This document shows, in pieces, positions 1 through 7,043 of a DNA stretch of 8,359 bases. This DNA comes from DASYAN01 sp036501345 (GTDB lineage Bacteria > Chloroflexota > Ktedonobacteria > Ktedonobacterales > Ktedonobacteraceae). The notes beneath the pieces are model-generated. The model did not search any database, had not been told where the DNA came from, and saw nothing but the letters and a program-made list of their open reading frames with translations. How positions within the stretch are numbered: the first letter of the stretch is position 1; each line of letters opens with the position of its first letter. A program made the position numbers and the translations under genes. The stretch is taken from NCBI GenBank assembly GCA_036501345.1, contig DASYAN010000163.1, positions 1-8,359 of the forward strand, given 5' to 3'.

Positions 1-48
1 AAAGACTAAGGAAATTGGAGAAGTACACTGAGGAATAATGTGTGTTTA

Positions 49-159
49 TTATGAACATGGTTGAACATCGGTTTGATGACGTTGGCAAAGTGATTTGAGG
101 TTGGTGGCGAAAGGCGATAGCTTTGTTGCGATGTTTTGACGTTGTTTTTGTTTTGACAT
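49..159 (-). CDS. Small basic peptide ORF (36 aa), function unknown
   Basis: I do not recognise this product. Reading minus from the ATG at 159-157, 36 sense codons end at TAA (51-49). The peptide begins MSKQKQRQ, is rich in Lys, Arg and Gln, has two Cys (one third from the C-terminus), and shows no signal peptide or membrane segment. The case for a real gene is its start region. A full-strength Shine-Dalgarno AAGGAGG (minus, 175-169) sits 9 nt before the ATG, and a TATTAT -10-like box (200-195) would place the transcript start about 30 nt upstream. The codons do not look random, but the ORF is short enough for chance. It is divergent to the PRC/BON gene. It could be a small regulatory or stress peptide, a leader peptide, or the intact 5' stub of a longer gene now truncated. 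Annotators would probably skip it because of its length. Confidence 0.42.
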   Translation of the reverse strand: MSKQKQRQNIATKLSPFATNLKSLCQRHQTDVQPCS

Positions 160-194
160 ATATTGTTTCCTCCTTATTACTTCATCAATGACTG

Positions 195-221
195 ATAATA
201 CTTTTCAAATTTCTTTGAAAA
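195..221 (-). promoter_or_regulatory. Candidate promoter with overlapping inverted repeat
   Basis: On the minus strand a TATTAT box (200-195; 5 of 6 to the -10 consensus) lies about 35 nt before the small ORF at 159. Directly upstream is a perfect 8-bp inverted repeat, TTTTCAAA (202-209) and TTTGAAAA (214-221), with a 4-nt spacer. It occupies the -10/-35 spacer and the edge of the -35 position, as a repressor operator would. No good -35 hexamer is visible at 16-18 nt, which would suit an activator- or repressor-controlled promoter. The repeat is AT-rich, so chance remains possible. Confidence 0.35.
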
Positions 222-373
222 CATCATATTCGCTTTATTAATCGTGTCATCATCTTGAAATAAGTGGAGCTAAAGAGGTTTCAAATCGGTCTTTTGCAGC
301 ACTAATTCACAAGTTCTGCTATTTCAGCCAAAGGCTGCTATCTTGTCATGGGTAAGTGAGACGTGCTACACTC

Positions 374-401
374 TTGCTAGGAAATGATGACTTGTTATAA
401 G
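374..401 (+). promoter_or_regulatory. Candidate sigma-70 type promoter for the PRC/BON gene
   Basis: TTGCTA (374-379, 4 of 6 to the -35 consensus) is followed after 16 nt by TATAAG (396-401, 5 of 6 to the -10 consensus). The predicted start near 408 leaves a leader of roughly 45 nt before the ATG at 455. The GC-rich mini-hairpin CAGCC-aaa-GGCTG at 325-337 lies upstream and has no T-tract, so it is not an evident terminator. Confidence 0.4.
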
Positions 402-440
402 GCTGTTGTGATTATAGAGGAACCAAGAATTAGAGTTATA

Positions 441-445
441 TGAGG
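441..445 (+). promoter_or_regulatory. Ribosome binding site deciding the PRC/BON start
   Basis: TGAGG at 441-445 lies 9 nt before the ATG at 455. The earlier in-frame ATG at 440 has only AGAGG at 416-420, 19 nt away, which is too far. The site itself overlaps the 440 ATG, so initiation at 455 is preferred. Confidence 0.5.
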
Positions 446-454
446 TTGGCAATA

Positions 455-1456
455 ATGGACGAGATGACTTCAATTTCAGAGATGCAAAAGTTTCATTTTG
501 GCTGTAAGGTATACTGTTCCGATGGCGAGGAAGGCGTACTCAGTCATGTCTGTTTTGCTGTGCCCACTCGTTGTTTGAGCCATATCGGATTAAGAGTTGG
601 TCTCTTGTTTGGTAAAATGGTTTATCTGCCCTTTGCAGCCGTTGTATCTGCTAGCGGTGAGGGGATCACGCTCAAGGTCACTCGTGCAGAGCTTTCTTCG
701 GCTAGTCAGCAAGCTCCATCGGGAGCTCTACTGAATAGTAAAAGCGTGATTCGCAATACAATTACAGGCGCTAAGGGATTGTTAGAGTTGGTTGCTGTAC
801 AACCGGAAAGTGGTGAGCTTGCATATCTAGTTGCGCACAACCTACGCTCAGGTCAGGATACATTACTGCGCCAAGAGGTCTTGACGAAACTGGAGACGGG
901 ATTGATCACTATTGCTATTTCCGAGGCACAGTTACAGGCTTTCCCGCCTTATCGGTCTGATCGTGAATTACTGCAGGATGTCGAGAAGATTCTCTTTGAT
1001 CTGGCTCCACTGCATGTAGATTTTCGTGGTATGAATGTACGCGTGGTTGATGGTGTACTCTATCTCGATGGGAATATTTCGAGTTCTTTGCGTGGCGAGA
1101 TGGTCGCAGATCAGTCCGTAGGTGTGATGGGTCTGTTAGAAGTAAAGAATCATCTGGTTGGGGATGATCAATTGGCAAGCGATCTCGCGCTTGCTCTGGG
1201 ACGTGATCCTCGCACTCGGGATTTGCCTATTGGAGTCTATCCACGCCTGGGAGTCGTACGTCTGAGCGGTGCTGTACACAACGTGCAAGAAAAAGCGGCT
1301 GCAGAAGAGATTGCGCGTGCCTTTCCTGGTGTATGCTCTGTAGTTAACGATCTTATCGTCAATCCCAATGCTGAAGTATTGAACGTCATGGCTTCAGCGG
1401 CAGGTGGTGAAGCGGAAGATAGTGTACCAGGTAAGTATGTTCGACATACGAAGTAG
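455..1456 (+). CDS. PRC-barrel-like / double BON domain protein, cytoplasmic
   Basis: A 333-aa protein from the preferred start (338 aa from the alternative ATG at 440). Residues about 13-77 read as a PRC-barrel-like beta fold, recognisable from a 'G-KVYCSDGEEG' opening, a middle strand pair around HIGLRVG, and 'VYLPFAAV'. A second, weaker copy of the same kind lies at about 92-157. Two BON-type alpha/beta units follow, at about 170-235 (VRVVDGVLYLDGNI) and 240-304 (VVRLSGAVHN, then a helix and 'VVNDLIV'). BON domains in known proteins bind lipid or other ligands and are often linked to envelope or osmotic stress; PRC-barrels are RNA- or protein-binding adaptors. There is no signal peptide, lipobox or transmembrane helix, so a cytosolic or membrane-peripheral location is inferred. 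The tail after residue 310 is disordered and acidic, then basic. The gene stands alone with its own promoter-like sequence and a hairpin at its end. The biochemical role is unknown. Confidence 0.8.
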   Translation: MDEMTSISEMQKFHFGCKVYCSDGEEGVLSHVCFAVPTRCLSHIGLRVGLLFGKMVYLPFAAVVSASGEGITLKVTRAELSSASQQAPSGALLNSKSVIRNTITGAKGLLELVAVQPESGELAYLVAHNLRSGQDTLLRQEVLTKLETGLITIAISEAQLQAFPPYRSDRELLQDVEKILFDLAPLHVDFRGMNVRVVDGVLYLDGNISSSLRGEMVADQSVGVMGLLEVKNHLVGDDQLASDLALALGRDPRTRDLPIGVYPRLGVVRLSGAVHNVQEKAAAEEIARAFPGVCSVVNDLIVNPNAEVLNVMASAAGGEAEDSVPGKYVRHTK

Positions 1457-1459
1457 CAG

Positions 1460-1496
1460 AGACGAGATGGCAATATTGGTCGGGATTATCTCGTCT
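1460..1496 (+). terminator. 9-bp hairpin just after the PRC/BON stop codon
   Basis: AGACGAGAT (1460-1468) and ATCTCGTCT (1488-1496) are perfect inverted repeats with a 19-nt loop, starting 3 nt after the stop codon. No T-tract follows, so it does not fit a classic intrinsic terminator. It may protect the mRNA 3' end or act with a factor. Confidence 0.4.
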
Positions 1497-1643
1497 ACAG
1501 TAGCGTTATTTCTAATGTATCATTACTTACCTAGTACCCAAAATTTCTCGTGCATTTGTACCAGGGATTCTCAAAAAATGTGTTTGTAGCTAATACTATA
1601 TTCTATGAAATTTATGACTCTGAAACTATGAAAGAAGATGTAT

Positions 1644-1728
1644 ATGGTCAAAAAGGGCAAATTTTTACTGATCTTGTTTCAATCTTGTTCAGCTTACATT
1701 GTAAAAAATGTGATGGCAAAAAGGGCAA
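1644..1728 (+). repeat. Spaced direct repeat ATGG(T)CAAAAAGGGCAA
   Basis: The 17-mer at 1644-1660 recurs at 1713-1728 with a single-base deletion; the shared 12-bp core is CAAAAAGGGCAA. The copies are about 68 bp apart, close to six and a half helical turns, upstream of the STAND ATPase gene. Paired regulator sites or a small duplication would both fit. Confidence 0.45.
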
Positions 1729-1780
1729 GTTGTATTAATCTCTTCGTATTCCTTTCCTTTTGCTCCTTGACAGAGCTGTT

Positions 1781-1786
1781 AAGGAG
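1781..1786 (+). promoter_or_regulatory. Ribosome binding site deciding the STAND ATPase start
   Basis: AAGGAG at 1781-1786 lies 6 nt before the ATG at 1793. The longer frame opening at the TTG at 1760 has only pyrimidine-rich sequence before it, so its first 11 codons are probably untranslated. Confidence 0.7.
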
Positions 1787-1792
1787 TTAGGC

Positions 1793-4372
1793 ATGCTATC
1801 TGATGCCTGTGGAAATGATATAGTCCAGGACATGCCTTCCTCTTTTGCACAGTCCGTCGTGCCAGATACTTCGGTAGAAACGTTATTCCTGACTGATCCT
1901 ACTATCCCCGAGGCCCTGGGTTGTACCGACAATTTGCTAGGACGTGATAGCTTATTCAGGCAAGTAAAGCAGCGTTTACTGCAGGGTGGTAGTCTGGCCT
2001 TAACGGCTTTTAATGGCTTGCCTGGCATTGGCAAGACAGCTTTAGCAGTAGCCTTGGCCATAGATGAGCAGATGCAGGCTCACTTTTGCCATGGTATCTT
2101 ATGGGCTGGGCTGGGACCTCATCCCAACGTGTTGGGCCAGCTTGCTCGTTGGGGAAAGCTCTTAGGCGTTGTGCTTAGCGAGGTAGAAGATATCAATAGT
2201 CTGGAGGCTTGGGCCCGAGCACTACAGGCTAAAATTGGGCATCGCCGGATGTTGCTAGTCATTGATGATGCCTGGAGTGCAGAGCATGCTCTTGCTTTAC
2301 GTGTCGGAGGTATGAATTGTGCTCATCTGTTGACCACCCGTCAACCTCAGGTTGCCTTCGCTTTTGCCCATGAGGGTAGCATTGTTGTTCATGAGCTGGA
2401 AGAAGCCGATGGACTGGCCTTATTAGCCCGTTTCGTTCCGAAACTCGTGCACCAAGATCCAGATAGAGCGCAAGCCCTAGTGCGTGCTGTAGGCTGTTTG
2501 CCATTAGCTTTGACTCTGATAGGCAAGTATTTGGCTGCTCAGTCCTTCACCGGGCAACCCAGGCGCCTATTGGCTGCTTTAAACCAATTGGACACTACCA
2601 AGCGCTTATATGTGAATATGTCTATCCCGTTGAGATTGCGCTCACCCAGTTTACCAAGCAATATGCCTCTGTCTCTACATACTACTATCACTATTAGTGT
2701 GCAGCAGCTTAGTTCTCAGGCTCGCACAACCTTGTATGCCCTTTCTGTCTTTCCTCCAAAGCCGAACACGTTTTCAGAGGAAGCTGCCCTAGCTATTAGT
2801 CAGGAGAGGGTAGAAACACTGGATATTCTTTGGGATGTTGGTCTGCTGGCGAGTTGTGGATCAGGTCGCTATACGTTGCATCAGACCATTGTCGATTATG
2901 CTCGTCTTCAGGTTGAAGACACAGAGGTGCCGCAGCGACTGGTTAACTATGTACTGACATATGTCCAGTCTCATGAACATGATTACAATGCTCTGGAGTG
3001 CGAGATGAACAACATTGTGGCAGCGTTGGATATCGCCAGTGCACAACATATGGAGAAAGCACTGATTCAGATAGTGGGTGCAATGATCTCTTTCATGAAT
3101 GTACGTGGACTCTACACTCAGGCCGATCACTATTTGCAGCTAGCACTTAAGGCTGCCAGAGCGTTGGAGGATCACGTGGCTGGGATGGCGACTCTCTACC
3201 ATCTAGCGACTTTTGCTGAGTTGCGTGGAGAGTACTCTGAAGCAGAGGCTTACAGTCAGGAGGGGCTGGCTATGGCTCAGCAGCTTGGGCAAATTGATAT
3301 GGAAAGTATCTTGTTCACTGTACTAGGCCAAGTGGTATTTCGTTGTGGCTATTATGTCCGTGCGACGGCTTTCTACGAGCAAGGGTTGTTGTTAGCCCGC
3401 CAGTTGGGAAATATAGAGCTTAGTAGCCTTCTGCTTAGCTACCTTGGAAACGTTAATCGGTATCAAGGAAACTATACTCAAGCGGTAGGACTTTATCAGG
3501 AAGGATTGATCCTGGCTCAACAAAATGGATATCAGGAACTTACATGCCGTCTGCTGGCCTACTTAGGTGGAGTCATGCGGGAACAAGGAAATTATCGGCA
3601 GGCGGAGCAATACTGTATAGAAGGGCATTCCCTGGCTCACCATCTAGGCCATCGTGAAAATCTCACTATGCTACTCAACAATTTAGGGGCTATTGCCTAT
3701 TATCGAGGAAACTACAAACAAGCAGAGGTTTATGAGCAGGATGGGCTCATACTTGCACGGCAGATCGGATACCGTTCACAGATTTGTCGTATCCTAGCGA
3801 ATCTGGGAGGAATTGCATCCGAGCAAGGCAATTATGCCCAGGCAGAACAGTATCTCCAAGAGGGTATCATATTGGCTCGCCAGTTGGGAAACCGGGATAA
3901 TTTGGCTCACTTGCTGATCAATCTTGGAGCAACCATTGGAAGACAGGGAGATTACCACCAAGCAAATGCCTGCTTGCAAGAAAGTGCCGAGTTAGCACGC
4001 AACCTTAGAGATCCGAGGCTTATCAGTGGTGCTCTTGTCAATTGGGGAGAACTCCATGTTTCCTACCAGCGGTTGGAGGCCGCCACTGTCGTCTTTGATG
4101 AAGTTCTCACCCTTAACAGTCAATCAGATCGAGATCCGGATTTACTTGCACACGCTAAGTATGGGTTGGCTCAAATAGCCGCGCTGGGTGGCGATATCAC
4201 TGAAGCTCATCGACTCTGCCAGGAAAGCCTGACAATCTTGGAAAGCCTAGGCCATCATAAGGCTGAGGAAGTCAAACTCTGGTTGTGCTTATTATCTGGC
4301 AAGGAATTGCCCATTGAATTGAAGAGCTTAAATTCTCTTAAACACAAATTGGGCAGTTATTTTGTTCGCTAA
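1793..4372 (+). CDS. STAND-family NB-ARC ATPase with TPR sensor domain
   Basis: An 859-aa signal-transduction ATPase. An N-terminal segment of about 48 residues matches nothing I recognise. The NB-ARC core follows: 'LLGRDSL' at 48-54, Walker A GLPGIGKT at 75-82, Walker B LLVIDDAW at 154-161, a sensor-like LLTTRQP at 179-185, and the GLPL-equivalent GCLPLAL at 234-240. A helical/winged-helix region extends to an MHD-like position 'LHQTIVDYA' at 362-370. The link 'CEMNNIVAALDIA' (about 402-415) is typical of bacterial NB-ARC/TPR proteins. From about residue 438 to 760 there are eight TPR-like units. In this family ligand binding by the repeats is thought to relieve autoinhibition, so that ATP binding drives oligomerisation. 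The usual N-terminal output domain (HTH, TIR, protease, nuclease) is absent. The protein may therefore act through a partner, or regulate transcription or defence by oligomerising. It is probably cytosolic. The ligand is unknown. Confidence 0.88.
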   Translation: MLSDACGNDIVQDMPSSFAQSVVPDTSVETLFLTDPTIPEALGCTDNLLGRDSLFRQVKQRLLQGGSLALTAFNGLPGIGKTALAVALAIDEQMQAHFCHGILWAGLGPHPNVLGQLARWGKLLGVVLSEVEDINSLEAWARALQAKIGHRRMLLVIDDAWSAEHALALRVGGMNCAHLLTTRQPQVAFAFAHEGSIVVHELEEADGLALLARFVPKLVHQDPDRAQALVRAVGCLPLALTLIGKYLAAQSFTGQPRRLLAALNQLDTTKRLYVNMSIPLRLRSPSLPSNMPLSLHTTITISVQQLSSQARTTLYALSVFPPKPNTFSEEAALAISQERVETLDILWDVGLLASCGSGRYTLHQTIVDYARLQVEDTEVPQRLVNYVLTYVQSHEHDYNALECEMNNIVAALDIASAQHMEKALIQIVGAMISFMNVRGLYTQADHYLQLALKAARALEDHVAGMATLYHLATFAELRGEYSEAEAYSQEGLAMAQQLGQIDMESILFTVLGQVVFRCGYYVRATAFYEQGLLLARQLGNIELSSLLLSYLGNVNRYQGNYTQAVGLYQEGLILAQQNGYQELTCRLLAYLGGVMREQGNYRQAEQYCIEGHSLAHHLGHRENLTMLLNNLGAIAYYRGNYKQAEVYEQDGLILARQIGYRSQICRILANLGGIASEQGNYAQAEQYLQEGIILARQLGNRDNLAHLLINLGATIGRQGDYHQANACLQESAELARNLRDPRLISGALVNWGELHVSYQRLEAATVVFDEVLTLNSQSDRDPDLLAHAKYGLAQIAALGGDITEAHRLCQESLTILESLGHHKAEEVKLWLCLLSGKELPIELKSLNSLKHKLGSYFVR
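3107..4069 (+). repeat. Eight in-frame 120-bp units encoding 40-residue TPR-like repeats
   Basis: Inside the ATPase gene a conserved Gly codon recurs every 120 bp at 3107, 3227, 3347, 3467, 3587, 3707, 3827 and 3947. No insertions or deletions occur across the array. The consensus per unit is roughly LLxxLGxxxxxQGNYxQAExYxQEGLxLARQLG. Units four to seven are the most alike, with '(Q/R)GNY-QAE-Y' in nearly identical form. The strict register suggests duplication of units during the gene's history or strong structural constraint. Confidence 0.75.
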
Positions 4373-4390
4373 GAGATGCTTCGAAAGCAA

Positions 4391-5677
4391 TCATGGCTCT
4401 GGCGTATTCGCTCTCTGCTGTCGTAGACGCTTGCCATTGAAGATATAGAAGGCAAGTGCAACAATAAGCATTAAACAAGCGATCCCGCATACGCTATTCC
4501 ATTTGGCAATGCTCCAGCCGAATGTTCCCAGGAGGGAGCCGAGAGATCCACCAATGAAGAATGCAAACATGTAGACGGTGTTGAGACGATTACGGGCTGC
4601 AGGATTTATGCTATATATTCTGGACTGGTTAGCAATCTGGTTGCTTTGTGCGCCCAAGTCAAGCAAAACAGCGCCAATGATTAAACCGATAATCCACTGA
4701 CCAATGAACCACATTAGGATAAAAGAGAGCAACATGATTATCAGACCGAAGCCATTGGCATAGCGTGCATCTCTGCGGTCAGCGAATTTTCCTACAAACA
4801 AGGCTGCCAATGCTCCAGCAATACCAGCTAGGCTTAATAATCCGGTGACATCACTGCCATAATGGTATGGTGGCGTCTCGAGCAAGAATGGCAAGCTTAC
4901 CCAAAATAAACTGAACGATCCAAAGGCTAATGCTCCCAAAATGCTTGCTTCCTGTAAGACTTGCTCAGAAGTGATCAATCCCCACAATGAGCGTAGGAGC
5001 TGTGGATAACTCATAGCTTTCTTTGAAGAGTGGTCAGTAGGCAACAAGAGGCGCAACGTTATTGCTAGGGCAATCATCATTGCCGCAGCAATCCAGTATA
5101 TGGTCTGCCAGCCAAAGTGTTCTCCTACAAAGCCACTTACTATACGAGCTAGCAAGACACCGATCAATAAGCCACTCATGACAGTTCCGACGATGTGCCC
5201 ACGCTCATGCGGTCGAGCCAGACTCGCAGCAAATGGAACGATCAGTTGTGGAATGATTGTTGTTATGCCAATGGCATAGCTAGCAATAGCGAGCGTGGAG
5301 ATTGTAGATGCTGTGGCCATGAAAATAAGTGCGGCAGCGACAGCGCAAAGCATGCTGACAATTAGTGTTCGCTGGTTATACTTGTCTCCCAATGGCACGA
5401 TCAATAGCAAGCCGGAGGCATAACCAAGCTGGCCTAATGTAGCAATAAATCCAATTTGATCAACTGAGACGGCAAAGCTATGTTGCATAGCTGCTAGCAG
5501 CGGTTGGATATAGTAGAGATTAGCAACTGACAGGCCGCAGGCAATAGCCATGATCCATACATGATATTTGCTAATAGTAGTGGCTTGACTACTGGCAGTT
5601 TCGGTAGACTCGTCTAAATAATTGGTTGCTAGCGTCGTATCACTGTGGTCCTTACTTGATGAGGCATGTGCATCCAT
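4391..5677 (-). CDS. Major facilitator superfamily transporter, probable drug or metabolite exporter
   Basis: A 428-aa, 12-TM inner-membrane protein of the MFS (PF07690), probably a proton-driven antiporter. A hydrophilic, Ser/Thr-rich tail of about 36 residues precedes TM1 (about 39-63, containing VANLYYIQPLL, a hallmark of the YgaY-like exporter subgroup). The TM2-TM3 loop carries motif A, GDKYNQRTL (97-105), with a degenerate second-half copy GKFADRRDAR (296-305). The segments RPHERGHIVGTVMSG (155-169) and RNRLNTVYMFAFFIGG (362-377) mark corresponding positions in the two six-helix halves. The substrate cannot be told from the sequence. The start is well placed: GGGAG on the minus strand ends 6 nt before the ATG, inside the 14-nt gap after the htrA stop, so translation is probably coupled to htrA. 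Its 3' end is 18 bp from the stop of the convergent ATPase gene, and I see no terminator there. Confidence 0.88.
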   Translation of the reverse strand: MDAHASSSKDHSDTTLATNYLDESTETASSQATTISKYHVWIMAIACGLSVANLYYIQPLLAAMQHSFAVSVDQIGFIATLGQLGYASGLLLIVPLGDKYNQRTLIVSMLCAVAAALIFMATASTISTLAIASYAIGITTIIPQLIVPFAASLARPHERGHIVGTVMSGLLIGVLLARIVSGFVGEHFGWQTIYWIAAAMMIALAITLRLLLPTDHSSKKAMSYPQLLRSLWGLITSEQVLQEASILGALAFGSFSLFWVSLPFLLETPPYHYGSDVTGLLSLAGIAGALAALFVGKFADRRDARYANGFGLIIMLLSFILMWFIGQWIIGLIIGAVLLDLGAQSNQIANQSRIYSINPAARNRLNTVYMFAFFIGGSLGSLLGTFGWSIAKWNSVCGIACLMLIVALAFYIFNGKRLRQQRANTPEP

Positions 5678-5691
5678 GCGTATCTCCCTTA

Positions 5692-6852
5692 TTATGCCTG
5701 TAGCTCCCCCAGCTTTACCTTGACCGTCAATTGTTGATTGCCTCGGTAAATCTGCAAGGAGACAGTTTGACCGACATCCTTTCTTATTATAACGTCTTGT
5801 AACTGTTGTGTGTTAGCTATAGGAGTGTTATCAATCTGAACAATGATATCGCCTGCTTTGAGGCCTGCTTGCTCTGCTGAGCTATTAGGAACTACTTTGA
5901 CAATAAGTGCGCCATGATTAATGGGGAGTTGATTTTGTGCTGCAATGTTGGGATCGACATCGATTGCTTGTACTCCCAGACCCGCTCGCCCCGAGTGTAT
6001 CACTTTTCCTGAGTTTATCAGTTGTGGGACAATATATTTTACTCTGTTGGAGGGAATGGCAAAACCTACCCCGTTTGCTGGTGAGTTAAATTCCGGATCG
6101 ATGGGAACAAGAGTTGGAATGCCTACCAGGTTTCCTTGCATATCAACAAGTGCGCCTCCACTATTTCCTGGGTTGATGGCCGCATCGGTTTGTACTGCGT
6201 TGAAAATGATGGCACTGCCTGTCCCTTCAGGTACTGTACGCCCCAAGGCACTCACAATACCTGCTGTTACCGTTTGTGTAATGCCCAGTGGATTGCCGAT
6301 GGCCAGGACAGGCTGGCCTACCTTGAGCTTAGAGGAGTCTCCTACAGATGCTACTGTAATCTTCTTGGGAGAAGTGATGTGAATGACTGCCAGATCATCT
6401 GCAGGGTCGGTGCCAGTCAATTGGGCGGGAAGGGCCGAGCCATCGTATAACGTGACATTGATATTCTGTCCACCTTCGATCACGTGGTTGTTAGTCACAA
6501 TGTAGCCACGAGGATCGATCAGTACGCCAGAACCAATTGAGAACTCCGTTGGCGATTTCTGAACATTGATCTGTACTACCGCTGTGTGGAACTTTTGAGC
6601 TACTGTTTCTGTCTGTGTTTGTTGTGCTGGATTATCTGTATCAGTACTTTTGACTCCAGAGTTATATTGGCCCAGGAGCCATCCTCCCAATCCTCCGATG
6701 AGTAATATGGCGATGATTGCACCTGCTATTGCAAGGTATGATGCTTTACGGAGGGATCGATGCGGTGTTGGCGCTGCTTGGCTGGCGTTGGTGGGCAAAG
6801 ATGGATCTTCTCCAGAGGTCCTGAATTCTGGATTGCCATCAATAGGAAGCAT
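5692..6852 (-). CDS. htrA: HtrA/DegP-type membrane-anchored serine protease with one PDZ domain
   Basis: A 386-aa ATP-independent protease/chaperone that handles misfolded proteins outside the membrane. It has a cytoplasmic N-terminal tail of about 37 residues and a single uncleaved transmembrane anchor at about 38-60 (Ala/Ile/Gly-rich), then a Thr/Gln-rich linker. The trypsin-like domain (about 83-280) has a complete triad: His123 in TNNHVIEGG, Asp153 in DPADDLAVI, and Ser231 in the GNSGGAL motif (229-235). One PDZ domain occupies about 290-384, with GLGV as the carboxylate-binding-loop equivalent and 'SSAEQAGLKAGDIIVQID' at 324-341. This layout matches DegS/HtrA-like Gram-positive or Chloroflexota proteins rather than two-PDZ periplasmic DegP. 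The start has AGGAGAG just upstream. A TACAAT -10-like box (minus, 6884-6879) suggests its own promoter, although no clear -35 is seen. It leads directly into the MFS gene. Confidence 0.93.
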   Translation of the reverse strand: MLPIDGNPEFRTSGEDPSLPTNASQAAPTPHRSLRKASYLAIAGAIIAILLIGGLGGWLLGQYNSGVKSTDTDNPAQQTQTETVAQKFHTAVVQINVQKSPTEFSIGSGVLIDPRGYIVTNNHVIEGGQNINVTLYDGSALPAQLTGTDPADDLAVIHITSPKKITVASVGDSSKLKVGQPVLAIGNPLGITQTVTAGIVSALGRTVPEGTGSAIIFNAVQTDAAINPGNSGGALVDMQGNLVGIPTLVPIDPEFNSPANGVGFAIPSNRVKYIVPQLINSGKVIHSGRAGLGVQAIDVDPNIAAQNQLPINHGALIVKVVPNSSAEQAGLKAGDIIVQIDNTPIANTQQLQDVIIRKDVGQTVSLQIYRGNQQLTVKVKLGELQA

Positions 6853-6904
6853 AAATCTCTCCTAGCTTTAAAAAAGAAATTGTACTAACTAGAAGTATAG
6901 TGGT

Positions 6905-6926
6905 AGGAAGCCTCTATCTGCTTCCT
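6905..6926. promoter_or_regulatory. 7-bp inverted repeat in the yggX-htrA gap
   Basis: AGGAAGC (6905-6911) and GCTTCCT (6920-6926) are perfect inverted repeats with an 8-nt loop, 53-74 nt upstream of the htrA start. No T-tract follows on the minus strand, so it is not a standard terminator for yggX. It could be an operator or a processing hairpin between yggX and htrA. Confidence 0.3.
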
Positions 6927-7043
6927 CCAAAAGAAGGAGAGGAAAGGTGGATGTTTATCAATGTAGAGGTGGATATTCATCGAGTCGACTGGCCCGCTGC
7001 TCCTTGGCTTGCCCTCAGCAGCGGTTCCAGTATCTGCGGAAGC

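Larger units (their letters stand above)
1457..1792. other. AT-rich intergenic gap with no supportable gene
   Basis: Beyond the hairpin at its left end, this roughly 335-bp stretch has no ORF with a ribosome binding site. The longest, a 62-codon GTG frame at 1550-1738, has none. The gap holds a spaced direct repeat (1644-1660 and 1713-1728) and a compact dyad, TTACA-t-TGTAA (1694-1704), that could be an operator for the downstream ATPase gene. I see no convincing -35/-10 pair. The perfect TTGACA at 1767-1772 is too close to the start codon to serve this gene. Confidence 0.5.

Noticed and set aside
1550..1738. 62-codon plus-strand frame in the gap before the ATPase, with a CxxC near its end
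   Set aside because: It opens at a GTG without a Shine-Dalgarno sequence, the region is AT-rich, and the translation resembles no protein family. An internal ATG at 1628 also lacks a ribosome binding site.
1767..1772. Perfect TTGACA -35 hexamer
   Set aside because: The matching -10 position would overlap the ATPase start codon and shows no TATAAT-like sequence.
1760..1792. TTG start giving an 11-residue longer ATPase
   Set aside because: There is no ribosome binding site before the TTG, while the ATG at 1793 has AAGGAG at ideal spacing.
4378..4388. GCTT-cga-AAGC mini-hairpin as a terminator between convergent genes
   Set aside because: The stem has only 4 bp and no T-tract follows on either strand.
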